The notes beneath the pieces were generated by a model. That model was given only the letters and a program-made list of their open reading frames with translations. It ran no database searches and was not told where the DNA came from. A DNA stretch of 64,000 bases from Nitrospira sp. GTDB lineage: Bacteria > Nitrospirota > Nitrospiria > Nitrospirales > Nitrospiraceae. Of this stretch, positions 55,113-63,239 are shown piece after piece. Each line of letters starts with the position of its first letter. Position 1 is the stretch's first letter. Where the stretch lies: positions 1 to 64,000 of the forward strand of contig JAHBWR010000007.1 of assembly GCA_019636875.1 (NCBI GenBank). The letters are read 5' to 3'. The position numbers and the translations under genes were made by a program.

Positions 55113-55577
55113 TCAGATCCGTCCCTCCTCAAGATCGTAGATATCGAAATAGTGGTACACGACCTTGTGACGCGGAACGGAGGCCGCGATGTACTCCTCC
55201 ATGAATTCTTGCAACTCAGGTGTCAGGTCGCTCAATCGTCGATCGCGCTGTTGATTGTTCCATACGACGATCTCCGCCCTCCAACGCTTCTTAGCCTGCG
55301 CCTCAATCCACTCGGCAATCTCCTCATCTATTGCGCCGGTCTCCACAATCGACCGGAAAGCCCCATAATCGATCCCGGTGAACTTCAACCACTGCTGGTC
55401 CAGCGGACAGTTGGAGTGGTATTCCCCCTGCCAGCCGACGAGATCAGCCCGGCATTTGTCTACGGCACGGGCGGCTAACACATATCCGGCCAGCGTGTCC
55501 CTCGGGCTGCGTGGGAACTGGGTGCCGTTACGCAAATCTAGGGCCAACGTTTTTACCTTCTCCAGATTGTCACTCAT
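55113..55577 (-). CDS. DUF5069-family protein
   Basis: 154 residues. The pattern ALDLRNGTQFPRSPRDTLAGYVLAARAVDKCRADL (N-terminal third) and FRSIVETGAIDEEIAEWI matches the DUF5069 family. It is cytoplasmic, mostly helical, with no membrane segment. No biochemical role is known. It is convergent with gluconokinase. Confidence 0.85.
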   Translation of the reverse strand: MSDNLEKVKTLALDLRNGTQFPRSPRDTLAGYVLAARAVDKCRADLVGWQGEYHSNCPLDQQWLKFTGIDYGAFRSIVETGAIDEEIAEWIEAQAKKRWRAEIVVWNNQQRDRRLSDLTPELQEFMEEYIAASVPRHKVVYHYFDIYDLEEGRI

Positions 55578-55628
55578 GGATTCTCCTTTTCGCCCACGAT
55601 TGCTCAGCGTGTCATAAGTATTTTACTG

Positions 55629-55853
55629 TCATCTCTCGGGGAGCATCACGTATAACCCAACCACAATGAGAGGCCCCACGATATAGGCGGCCCGTTTCCC
55701 AAAACTGTCATAGACTCCATAGATCAAGATCGCCCCGATGAGCGTGAAGTAGATCGACCCAATCCCCCGATAGGATCCCTCAATCTCTTCCGCCAAGGCG
55801 AGCGTGGGCCAGGAGGCTATCAGTCCGGTCACGATTCGAGATATTCGAAACAT
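55629..55853 (-). CDS. Small membrane protein with signal peptide
   Basis: 74 residues. A cleavable-looking signal (SRIVTGLIASWPTLALA) is followed by two transmembrane helices (IGSIYFTLIGAILIYGVYDS and AAYIVGPLIVVGLYVMLP). Function unknown. GGGAGG eight bases upstream selects the ATG at 55853 over a GTG at 55862. Confidence 0.68.
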   Translation of the reverse strand: MFRISRIVTGLIASWPTLALAEEIEGSYRGIGSIYFTLIGAILIYGVYDSFGKRAAYIVGPLIVVGLYVMLPER

Positions 55854-56320
55854 GGTCTTCACCTCCCATAAAAAAGTGTGCCGCTGATGGATAGGGGCAG
55901 CACAATTGCAAAATCGTCAGGACCGACCTCTGGGGGACCATCCGTTCTGAAGATGTTCCAGTCAAACAACAATTGATGAACGCCACACCTGGCACAACCT
56001 CTAGTCATGGCACTGTAGTCTCGAGCGAGAGGTATTTGCGTAGTCTGGATTGGAGCGATCAATTCGCTCCTGCACGCAGAAGGCCAGGTTGCGCCACTGC
56101 CATTCGAGTCCTTCTGTGAATTGTGATACTCCACAAGCGAGGGTCGATATGGAGGGACAAGTCGTCGTGCGGCGGAAAGATTGTCCGTCTCGGATAGGCT
56201 GCAAATCGCCAGAAATCGCAGGACAAGAGCGACGGATCAATGGAATCGGGGTTGCAGGTATAACGCGGTGAGACTTCCGTGTAGAGGTGAGGGCGGTGTT
56301 CTATGGAAAAGTAAAGTTAC
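55854..56320. promoter_or_regulatory. Divergent intergenic region with copy A of a 33-base inverted-repeat element
   Basis: 467 bases without a supported gene. It contains GGACAA...TTGTCC at 56155-56187, matched at 26 of 33 positions by a second copy at 59939-59971. The element ends about 133 bases before the pyrophosphatase start. Confidence 0.45.
56155..56187 (+). repeat. 33-base inverted-repeat element, copy A
   Basis: Arms GGACAA (56155-56160) and TTGTCC (56181-56186) with a 20-base spacer. The last 13 bases (GAAAGATTGTCCG) are identical in copy B. Its position in a divergent promoter gap suggests an operator or RNA structure. Confidence 0.6.
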
Positions 56321-56867
56321 ATGTCCTTCCCTTTCCACAAGATTCCGCCATGGGATCCGAAGACCAGGCTCGTCAATGTCATCATTGACACGCCTCGCGG
56401 CAGTCGAAACAAGTTTAAGTTCGACGAACAGTCGGGCTGCTTCAAGCTGTCGCGCATCCTGCCGGCAGGACATGTCTTTCCATACGATTTTGGGTCAATT
56501 CCCGGCACACGTGGCGAAGACGGCGACGCACTCGATGTGCTCATGGTCATGGACGAGCCGACATTCCCGGGCTGCCTTATCAGGGCGCGTTTGATCGGCG
56601 TGATTGTCGCGAGCCAGACCGAAAAAAGGCCACACGATCTCAAACGACCGACTGGTCGCCGTACCTCAGACCCCGGCCAATAAGCCGACCATACAGGAGC
56701 TTTCTGAACTCGGAACGGCCTGGATCGAGCAGATTGAGCATTTTTTCACTTCCTACAATGCCGCTCAGAATCGGCAATTCGCGCCATCGCGTCGGCTCGG
56801 CGCCGCTCAAGCGGAGCGCATTCTAGGTCGCGCGATCGCTCCCGACGCACTGAAGAAAGGTCAGTAG
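56321..56867 (+). pseudogene. ppa: Inorganic pyrophosphatase (family I) with a frameshift
   Basis: Two overlapping frames together make one ~180-residue family-I pyrophosphatase. The first frame encodes PAGHVFPYDFGSIPGTRGEDGDALDVLMVMD, with the metal-binding Asp triad, up to VASQTEK. After the six-A run at 56622-56627 the reading frame shifts, and the second frame continues KKGHTISNDRLVAVPQT and EQIEHFFTSYNAAQNRQF, with the expected later motifs. Removing one A would restore a single frame. It may be a true pseudogene, a slippage site or a sequence error. It ends directly against the CHAD gene. Confidence 0.82.
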
Positions 56868-57740
56868 ATGAAGCAGCAAGATGTGAACGGCACTCTACAG
56901 GCTGAAACGGTACGCGATGAGTTGCTGGGCCACATTAAGATGGCGGTCAAGGCACTCCGTACCCGTGAACCATCAGACGAGCAAATCCACCATGCGCGCA
57001 AGGAGCTCAAGCGGGCTCGGGCAGATCTGCGGCTATTGCGACACACGATCGAGCAAACGGCTTATGCTCGCGAGAATGCCGCATTACGCGATGCCGCGCG
57101 ACCGCTGAGCGGCGTGCGAGATGCGGCAGTTCTGAAAGAGACCGTGGAAATAGTGCTCAAGAGCGGGCGGAGCGGCGCACGCCGGAGATTGCTCCTAACA
57201 GTGCGCGGAGCACTCACACAGGCACATCGGGAGGCTCGCGCGGAATTACGCATGCTGAACGCCGTCAAGGAAAGTGTTGCGTGCCTGGTTGCAGCGGCGG
57301 CCCGTATGCGTCAGTGGCAGTTCGAACAACCTCACACGGCATCACTGTATAAAGGATTGCAACGAATCTACAAACAGGGGCGCGCGGCGTTCACGACGGC
57401 TTGTGCTGATCCTACAAATGAGCATCTTCACGAGTGGCGTAAGCAAGTGAAATACCTCGGCCAGTCGATGGAGGTGTGGAAGGCGCATAATGCGACCGGC
57501 GTGGAGAGACTCGTCAAGCGCGCCGACAAGCTGGCCGACCTCCTGGGAGATGATCACGATCTCGCAGTCTTCGCAGAGCGGCTGGAGCAGCTCGCCTCAC
57601 CTCATCCGATCCGGCCCGCCATCACCCGCGATATTGTCGGACGACGGATCCATCTGCGAAAAACAGCTCTGACGAAAGGTCGCCGCTTTTTCAAAGCCAA
57701 GCCGCGCGCGTTCGTCCGCGAAATCACGTACCACGGCTGA
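56868..57740 (+). CDS. CHAD-domain protein
   Basis: 290 residues, all helical, with the conserved histidines and basic residues of CHAD: DEQIHHARKELKRARADLRLLR (residues ~42-63) and EHLHEWRKQVKYLGQSMEVW, then LADLLGDDHDLAVF. CHAD binds inorganic polyphosphate and is found at polyphosphate granules. It starts immediately after the pyrophosphatase frame (stop TAG, then ATG), so the pair points to polyphosphate/phosphate metabolism. Confidence 0.9.
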   Translation: MKQQDVNGTLQAETVRDELLGHIKMAVKALRTREPSDEQIHHARKELKRARADLRLLRHTIEQTAYARENAALRDAARPLSGVRDAAVLKETVEIVLKSGRSGARRRLLLTVRGALTQAHREARAELRMLNAVKESVACLVAAAARMRQWQFEQPHTASLYKGLQRIYKQGRAAFTTACADPTNEHLHEWRKQVKYLGQSMEVWKAHNATGVERLVKRADKLADLLGDDHDLAVFAERLEQLASPHPIRPAITRDIVGRRIHLRKTALTKGRRFFKAKPRAFVREITYHG

Positions 57741-57796
57741 CGCCAGACATACGAGTGCTCAACAATAGAGCAACGGACGCCTGTCATTCGTTCGAT

Positions 57797-58246
57797 TTAC
57801 TCCTTGATCTCCGGCTCGACGAGTTGTGCCAAGTTCCGTAGAGATTCTTGCCACCCCAAATAACAGGCTTCCAGCGGAATCACCTCCGGAAGACCTTCCT
57901 GCTCGATGCTGAGCTCCGTACCGACCGAGACTTCTTTGAGGGTAATCGTCGCCATGATCTCCCCCGGCAGATTCGGATCATCGAACGTGTCTGTGTAGCG
58001 AAGACGTTCACTTGGTACGAGTTCGAGATACTCGCCGCCGAACGAGTGGCTCTTGCCGGTCGTGAAGTTGGTAAACGACATTTTGTACTAACCTCCGACC
58101 CTCGCTTCCAACTGATGCACTTTGCCCGTAAATCCGTTCGGCGGCAGCCACTTATTCATCGCGTCGGCATCGAGAAACGCGCGATAGACCTTGTCCGGCT
58201 TAGCGGCTAAGACTCGGTGCAGGCGGGCGGTATTTTTGGTAGACAT
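57797..58246 (-). pseudogene. SRPBCC/AHSA1-family protein interrupted by an in-frame TAG
   Basis: The frame starts at an ATG at 58246 after AAGGAG and reads 52 codons (HRVLAAKPDKVYRAFLDAD, MNKWLPPNGFTGKVHQLEARVGG). It meets TAG at 58088-58090 and then continues in the same frame for 96 more codons with normal family sequence (YKMSFTNFTTGKSHSFGGEY, CYLGWQESLRNLAQLVEPE). In relatives this position is commonly Ser or Thr; TCG to TAG is one base change. Without the stop it would be a complete 149-residue protein. The downstream part could also start at the ATG at 58081, giving a 94-residue fragment. Confidence 0.82.
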
Positions 58247-58506
58247 AGCTTCTCCTTTTCGAGTCGATTGACGATCATGACTAATTTACCTGCTTACTTC
58301 CTAGTCGAACGAGGAGCTATAAATCGACAACTGACGAGAGTCTTTTCTTACGACTCCCTTGATGCAGCCGCTTCTATGGACCCGTTGTCCCAGTTCCGCC
58401 CGACGAGAGGCTGACCGAACACGGGGTCTTTATCGGCGATCCCGCGCGGCTACCGCGAGCACCATCTTGCCTTTTGGCACAAAGGCTGAGGAATGATACG
58501 CGCTAG
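58247..58506. other. Gap between DUF899 and the SRPBCC frame
   Basis: 260 bases, no supported gene. A minus-strand run reading YHSSAFVPKGKMVLAVAARDRR in two pieces near 58430-58500 hints at a gene remnant, but I could not match it to a family. Confidence 0.3.
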
Positions 58507-59253
58507 CTAGCCATTTTCGGAAACCAGGTCGTCGGAATGTCCGGCCTTCACTCGAGGCCACTGGACGATGGGACGTCCATCGATACGATACGGGTGCTCT
58601 TCTTCGTCGTCCTTCCACGGTTGCGGCCAGCCGGTCGGCGAATCCTCCCACCATTCTTGCCGCCCGTACACCGTCATGTCGAGCAGCGGATAGCTGTTGC
58701 CCATCACCTCAACGCCGCGCCTCGTTGTCCAGTAGGTCTCGAAGATTCTGTCGCCCTGGCGTAGGTAGCACATGATGTACATCATGCCCGCCCTGCGACC
58801 GTCCAAGAGAGTGTCGAGCGACGTTCCCTGGACTGAGTACCATGGGATCTCCCAGCCCATGAAGTCACGGTACCGAGCACTCTCTTCGTACGGACCCTGG
58901 CAGAAGGTGGCGTACGTGACATTTCGGGAATGCAGAAAGGACAACTCGCGGACCTGCGCCGTGTACAAGGCGCAGCCTTCGCACTGCTCCGGCGCCGTGC
59001 GGCCCGTGTGCCACATGAAGTAGTAGGCAATGAGCATCCGGCGACCCTCAAACACATCCAATAGCGTCACCAGCCCACTGTCGCCGTTGAGCGACACCGC
59101 ACCATCGACCTCAACCATGGGGAGCCGCCGACGAGCGGCCGCAATGGCGTCGCCTTCCCGCATGTGGGCCTTCTCTCGGACCCGCAATGCGTCCAGCTCG
59201 GCCTGGAACGTGCTCCGATCGACCATTGCAGGTACGCTAAATTTATCTCCCAT
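58507..59253 (-). CDS. DUF899-family thioredoxin-like protein
   Basis: 248 residues. It begins MGDKFSVPAMVDRSTFQAEL and contains LLDVFEGRRMLIAYYFMWHTG, CEGCALYTAQVRELSFLHSRNVTYATFCQGP (central) and FMGWEIPWYSVQG, the DUF899 pattern. The fold is thioredoxin-like and a CxxC (CEGC) is present, but no enzyme activity is established. A longer frame opens at 59319; 59253 is the family-typical start. Confidence 0.88.
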   Translation of the reverse strand: MGDKFSVPAMVDRSTFQAELDALRVREKAHMREGDAIAAARRRLPMVEVDGAVSLNGDSGLVTLLDVFEGRRMLIAYYFMWHTGRTAPEQCEGCALYTAQVRELSFLHSRNVTYATFCQGPYEESARYRDFMGWEIPWYSVQGTSLDTLLDGRRAGMMYIMCYLRQGDRIFETYWTTRRGVEVMGNSYPLLDMTVYGRQEWWEDSPTGWPQPWKDDEEEHPYRIDGRPIVQWPRVKAGHSDDLVSENG

Positions 59254-59349
59254 GACGTCATCCTCCACCTCCATCGACCGGTCATTCATTAGTGGCGATC
59301 GCCATCCGAAGAGATCCACCAGCGAAGCAATCGCTTTATCGATCTCGAA

Positions 59350-59718
59350 TCATGGATCTTCTCTCCCGACGGTAAAGGGGTCGTCGATGAGCCAACGCCA
59401 ACTCCCGGCCGTCTGATGTCGGGCCACCTCGATCGCGTGTACTTTCATCTGCTGAGGCCCGGACACCGTCCAGTGAGTATGCATCAGCGCGATGTCATTG
59501 GTGTGAACGATCTGCTTGATTGAGTACTCGAAGCGAGACTTCGTGGCCACTAGCGATGACAATTCCTGTTTCAGCCTGTCTTGTCCTCTGATCACTTCAC
59601 CCGCTTGATTCAGAAACGCCACTTCGCGATCGTAGAGTGTGAGCACCGAGTCCATGTCAGCTTCGGCCATGTGCTGTCGGAACAGACAGCAGATGTCTTC
59701 AGGGCTGTGTGCTGACAT
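59350..59718 (-). CDS. SnoaL/DUF4440-like (NTF2-fold) protein
   Basis: 122 residues, alpha+beta NTF2-like fold: FRQHMAEADMDSVLTLYDRE, LNQAGEVIRGQDRLKQEL, and ending in LIDDPFTVGRE. Such proteins are small ketosteroid-isomerase-like enzymes or binding proteins. The substrate is unknown. It is 96 bases upstream of the DUF899 gene on the same strand and may share its transcript. Confidence 0.82.
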   Translation of the reverse strand: MSAHSPEDICCLFRQHMAEADMDSVLTLYDREVAFLNQAGEVIRGQDRLKQELSSLVATKSRFEYSIKQIVHTNDIALMHTHWTVSGPQQMKVHAIEVARHQTAGSWRWLIDDPFTVGREDP

Positions 59719-60099
59719 GGCTCATGTCTCCGGGCTGGTTTGGTACAATCTTCTTCGTAGCATCATCTGCGTGACAGTCCATGACGTGTGGGGTGACTCT
59801 CCGCGTGAAGAGCCCTCGTATGTCGTAAGCATGTTGCGTTCCAGCTTCGGTTGGTTAGAGATAGATGTATAGTGGAATGTTCCTCGACAGCCACTCCACG
59901 CGAATGGTGGAGGGAAACAAACGTTTGAGTTCCGATGAGGACAACTTGTCGTCGAAGGGAAAGATTGTCCGAAAACGGAATCATCACCCCTTCAATAATT
60001 CAGAGACTATGGATGTTGTGATGAATGGCAAGGCCTGGAATCAGGATTGCACACTTCACCTTTGGTGCAAGCTCGTTTCTGCAATAATCGGATACGACC
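59719..60099. promoter_or_regulatory. Divergent intergenic region with copy B of the 33-base element
   Basis: 381 bases. It holds the second GGACAA...TTGTCC element (59939-59971). A 104-codon frame at 59865-60179 shows no recognisable protein and overlaps the proline-rich gene, so I do not call it. Confidence 0.4.
59939..59971 (+). repeat. 33-base inverted-repeat element, copy B
   Basis: GGACAA (59939-59944) and TTGTCC (59965-59970), same 20-base spacing as copy A. The left arm also forms GACAACTTGTC, a near-palindrome. It ends 129 bases before the proline-rich gene's ATG. Confidence 0.6.
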
Positions 60100-60375
60100 A
60101 TGAACATCCAAGGCGCGCGAGCTCTTCTTTGCATGACCTTCTTCCTCCAGGTAGTTCCATTGCCTGGAATTCCTCTTGATCGTTCCGAAGTGGTCGACCC
60201 ATTGCCACCTCAGCCGATTCCGGATCCTGCACCACAACCTGAACCGATCCCACCAGCTCCTGTCCCTGCTCCACAACCAAAACCATTGCCTCCTGCACCT
60301 GTTCCTCCTCCACAACCAGAACCCATTCCTCCTGCTGAGCCTCAACGTACTCCAGCTCCATCGATTCCAAAATGA
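60100..60375 (+). CDS. Proline-rich secreted peptide
   Basis: 91 residues. A hydrophobic N-terminus (ALLCMTFFLQVVPLPG) is followed by tandem proline repeats of about 10-12 residues (PAPQPEPIPPAPVPAPQPKP, then PLPPAPVPPPQPEPIPPAEP), which would form polyproline-II rods. No family assignment. It precedes an mlaC-like gene by 54 bases. The antisense frame (Glu/Val-rich) is judged a shadow. Confidence 0.55.
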   Translation: MNIQGARALLCMTFFLQVVPLPGIPLDRSEVVDPLPPQPIPDPAPQPEPIPPAPVPAPQPKPLPPAPVPPPQPEPIPPAEPQRTPAPSIPK

Positions 60376-60429
60376 AGCATCTCCAACAGCAGGACTCACT
60401 CACCCTGAGAAATGAAAGGAGGCTCGCCT

Positions 60430-61083
60430 ATGCCTCAATGCGAATGCAGAAAATCCGTCTCGCGAGGTCAGGTTGCCTGTAGGCTCGCGCAGCTTGCCGT
60501 AATCTTCGTCATGGCTAGCTGGGCAGCCTCGTCTGTCCAGGCTGCTCAGCCGACAGTGGAGTCTGCCTTGGCCGTGGTCAAGGACACGCTGTCCGGAGTA
60601 TTGGCGGTTTTGAACAACGCACAATTACAAGAGTCGGAGAAGCGCCGGCATATCGAAGATATCGTGGCGACCAGATTCGATTATCGAGAAATGTCCAAGC
60701 GAACGCTAGCCGCACAGTGGAAACGTCTGACCGAGCCGCAACAAGCCGAGTTCGTCGACTCCTTCAAACTGTTTCTGTCAGACCGGTATGCAGGAAAAAT
60801 TCGAGACTATGCAGGTGAAAAGGTGGAGTACCTTGGTGAGCGCTTAGACGGCAATTACGCAGAGATTCGGACCAGATTGGTCTCCAGCAAGACCAGTTAT
60901 CCGTTAGATTATCGCCTGATCTACAAAGACGGACAATGGCATGCGTACGATGTCGTGATCGATGGAGTGAGCTTGGTGAAAAATTACCGCAGCCAGTTCG
61001 AGCGTATTATTCGAGCCGACTCGTACAACGAACTGATTCGACGCATGAAGGATCGTACGCTCGCTCAAGAGCAGAAGGATTAG
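60430..61083 (+). CDS. MlaC-like phospholipid-binding periplasmic protein
   Basis: 217 residues. A signal region (LAQLAVIFVMASWAASSVQA) precedes an MlaC/Ttg2D domain: HIEDIVATRFDYREMSKRTLA, WKRLTEPQQAEFVDSFKLFL, and QWHAYDVVIDGVSLVKNYRSQF. MlaC carries phospholipids between the membranes. No other mla gene is here, so its partners must lie elsewhere. AAAGGAGG seven bases upstream selects the ATG at 60430. Confidence 0.88.
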   Translation: MPQCECRKSVSRGQVACRLAQLAVIFVMASWAASSVQAAQPTVESALAVVKDTLSGVLAVLNNAQLQESEKRRHIEDIVATRFDYREMSKRTLAAQWKRLTEPQQAEFVDSFKLFLSDRYAGKIRDYAGEKVEYLGERLDGNYAEIRTRLVSSKTSYPLDYRLIYKDGQWHAYDVVIDGVSLVKNYRSQFERIIRADSYNELIRRMKDRTLAQEQKD

Positions 61084-61090
61084 CTTCACC

Positions 61091-61471
61091 TCACCGATTC
61101 TCTCGGTGGCAAATCTCTAAACGATTACCACTTGGGTCTTCGAAAAAAACGGCATAGTATTGCGGGTCCTCGCACAGCGGACCTTTGATGTTGCTGGCTC
61201 CAGCCTGTCTGACAATCGCCGCCAGCCGATCGACTTCTTCACGGCTGTCCACCCACAACGCGACTCGGCATTCATTGGCGACATGGGAAGAGGATTCAGT
61301 CACCCCGAAGAATTCTGTGGCGCCGTCGGAATCTTCCACTTCGTATGTCAACCAGCCGGGAATGGATACCTCACGCGTGAACCCGAGCGCAGGCAACAGT
61401 CGTTCGTAAAACGGCCGCACCTCCGCGAGGTTTCGCACCCGAAGATCGATATGGTCGAATCGAGATGACAT
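61091..61471 (-). CDS. VOC-family (glyoxalase-like) protein
   Basis: 126 residues, two beta-alpha-beta-beta-beta units: FDHIDLRVRNLAEVRPFYERLL and YYAVFFEDPSGNRLEICHREN. The metal-ligand His and Glu positions of the VOC fold are present (H7 and the terminal LEI). Substrate not predictable. It is convergent with mlaC, with only 7 bases between them. Confidence 0.85.
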   Translation of the reverse strand: MSSRFDHIDLRVRNLAEVRPFYERLLPALGFTREVSIPGWLTYEVEDSDGATEFFGVTESSSHVANECRVALWVDSREEVDRLAAIVRQAGASNIKGPLCEDPQYYAVFFEDPSGNRLEICHRENR

Positions 61472-61520
61472 GCTCAGCTCTTGTTAGAATTGTTCATGTG
61501 GCACAACCTCGTTGAATGGA

Positions 61521-62048
61521 TCATCGCCTGTTCTCGTTCGTCGCTGTCGAGCGACTTCCGCGCCGCGCTGCCTTAATGGCAGCGACATCGATCTTTTGCA
61601 TGGTCATCATCGCATCAAAGGCACGCTTGGCCTCATCGCCCCCGGCCGCCATCGCCTCCATTAGCACGCGTGGTGTAATTTGCCAGGAGATGCCCCACTT
61701 ATCCTTGCACCAGCCACATTCGCTCTCCTCCCCGCCATTGCCGACAATGGCGTTCCAGTAGCGATCGGTCTCCTCCTGGTCGTCGGTCGCGATCTGGAAC
61801 GAGAAGGCTTCATTGTGCTTGAAGGTGGGACCACCATTGAGACCGATACAGGGGATCCCGGCCACGGTGAAGTCCACCATGATGACCTCGCCCGCCTTGG
61901 TGGAGGGGTTATCGCTCGGCGCGCGGGTGACTTTCCCCACTGTACTGTTAGGAAAGGTCTTCGAATAAAAGTCGGCAGCAGCCTCGGCATCGTTGTCAAA
62001 CTACAGGCAGATCGTGTTCTTCTTTTTAGAAATCATCTTTTTGGCCAT
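61521..62048 (-). pseudogene. PhnB-like VOC protein interrupted by an in-frame TAG
   Basis: The frame starts at the ATG at 62048 after AAAGGA, reads 15 codons (KKMISKKKNTICL), and meets TAG at 62001-62003. It continues in frame for 159 codons (FDNDAEAAADFYSKTFPNS, MVDFTVAGIPCIGLNGGP, CKDKWGISWQITPRVLMEAM) to a normal end. Relatives typically have Trp at this position (LWFD); TGG to TAG is one change. No start codon with a good ribosome binding site follows the stop until the ATG at 61940, which would lose the first strand and helix. Confidence 0.82.
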
Positions 62049-62125
62049 ACCCATCCTTTCGCTTCAAGAGAATTTCAAGGACCTTGCACTTGTTCCCTTG
62101 CTCCGTCGACGACGAGTGCTTTGCG

Positions 62126-62725
62126 CTATTGCTTTCGCTCGTAATGGATTTCCATGCCTTTCGTCTCTTTGCCGTTTTTCCCGATATGGTACATGGTGAA
62201 GGTCTGGGTGTTGGAATCGGGTGTCTTCCAGACGGCTCGATGCTTCATGGTTCCTTCATAGGGATCGGGATGGTCGCCTTTCAGTGTGATGGTCGTTCCG
62301 TCTTTACCGCCTGTTCCATGCATGACGAAGAGACCGGTCCCCATCGTACTTTTCCATGTGGACACATATTTTTTGGTGGAATTGTCATATCCTGTCACGT
62401 TGATGCCGGAGAACGGTTGGCCCATCATCTCGCCTGTACACTCCTGTTGTAGGAACCGTCCGTCCAGGATCATTCTCATGTCACAGGTGCCCGTGGATTC
62501 CTCCGGTGGTTGCCCCGGCTTTATCCACGATTTGGTGTGGGTGGTCCACGTCCCCTCCAGCTCGCCAAGTCTCTTGTGCTGGTCCCCAGGTGTCGCGAGC
62601 TTCTGATAGGTCTCCGTCATGGCCTGAGGATCGAGTTTCCGCGACTTCTGGTCCGGCTTGGCCAGCGCTGGAGACCCGATAAGGATCATACAAAGACATG
62701 TGACTCTGATGGCTAACTTACGCAT
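62126..62725 (-). CDS. Secreted DUF1579-family protein
   Basis: 199 residues. A signal peptide (VTCLCMILIGSPALA) is followed by the DUF1579 beta-barrel pattern: LGELEGTWTTHTKSWIKPGQ, GRFLQQECTGEMMGQPFSG, GYDNSTKKYVSTW. Function unknown. GAGGAGG six bases before the ATG at 62725 fixes the start. Confidence 0.87.
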   Translation of the reverse strand: MRKLAIRVTCLCMILIGSPALAKPDQKSRKLDPQAMTETYQKLATPGDQHKRLGELEGTWTTHTKSWIKPGQPPEESTGTCDMRMILDGRFLQQECTGEMMGQPFSGINVTGYDNSTKKYVSTWKSTMGTGLFVMHGTGGKDGTTITLKGDHPDPYEGTMKHRAVWKTPDSNTQTFTMYHIGKNGKETKGMEIHYERKQ

Positions 62726-62787
62726 AGCGAACCTCCTCTGCTGATGGACAACATCCCTCACACGTTTAGATGTAAGATTCTATATTG

Positions 62788-63168
62788 TCATGTCGCTTGT
62801 CTTTGCCAGAGTGACAGGACATTGCCCTCCGGATCCGCGAAGTCCGCCATAAAACCACATTCGTCCACGGAATGTTTGGGCGTGATGACCTTCCCACCGC
62901 CCGCCTCGATCGCCTTGAGCGTCTTGTCTATCGATTCCGTTTCAACGATGAGTGACGGGGACTCGTCACCGGACTGTCGCTTATAGAATCCTCCGTTGAT
63001 CCCACCAAGTTCAGTCGGGTTCTCATCTTTCTCCACTGCCGTCGTGTATGCCATCGCACTCTGGTCGCCACATGATTTGATCTTCCAGTCGAACACCGTT
63101 CCATAGAACTCGCTTACTTTCTGAAAGTCCGATGCGGGAATCTCAAACCCTACGATTTTGTTCTGCAT
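62788..63168 (-). CDS. VOC-family protein
   Basis: 126 residues: IVGFEIPASDFQKVSEFYGTVFDWKI at the start and FADPEGNVLSLWQRQ at the end, both VOC units intact. Similar to proteins annotated as glyoxalase/bleomycin-resistance-like; substrate unknown. One of three intact VOC genes within 3 kb. Confidence 0.85.
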   Translation of the reverse strand: MQNKIVGFEIPASDFQKVSEFYGTVFDWKIKSCGDQSAMAYTTAVEKDENPTELGGINGGFYKRQSGDESPSLIVETESIDKTLKAIEAGGGKVITPKHSVDECGFMADFADPEGNVLSLWQRQAT

Positions 63169-63239
63169 GGTATTTCTCCGTTATCGTGAGCATAGTTTCT
63201 GAGCTCGTTGCTCTTTTCTTTCCATCGAAGTCATCGACA

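Noticed and set aside
55859-56271. Two medium frames on opposite strands in the 467-base gap before the pyrophosphatase
   Set aside because: No ribosome binding site, no family, and unstable composition; the region is better explained as regulatory.
59865-60179. 104-codon plus-strand frame over the copy B element
   Set aside because: No protein-like features, and it overlaps the proline-rich gene in another frame.
60056-60403. 115-codon Glu/Val-rich minus-strand frame over the proline-rich gene
   Set aside because: It is the mirror of the CCA/CCT proline repeats; the plus strand has a signal peptide and a more sensible product.
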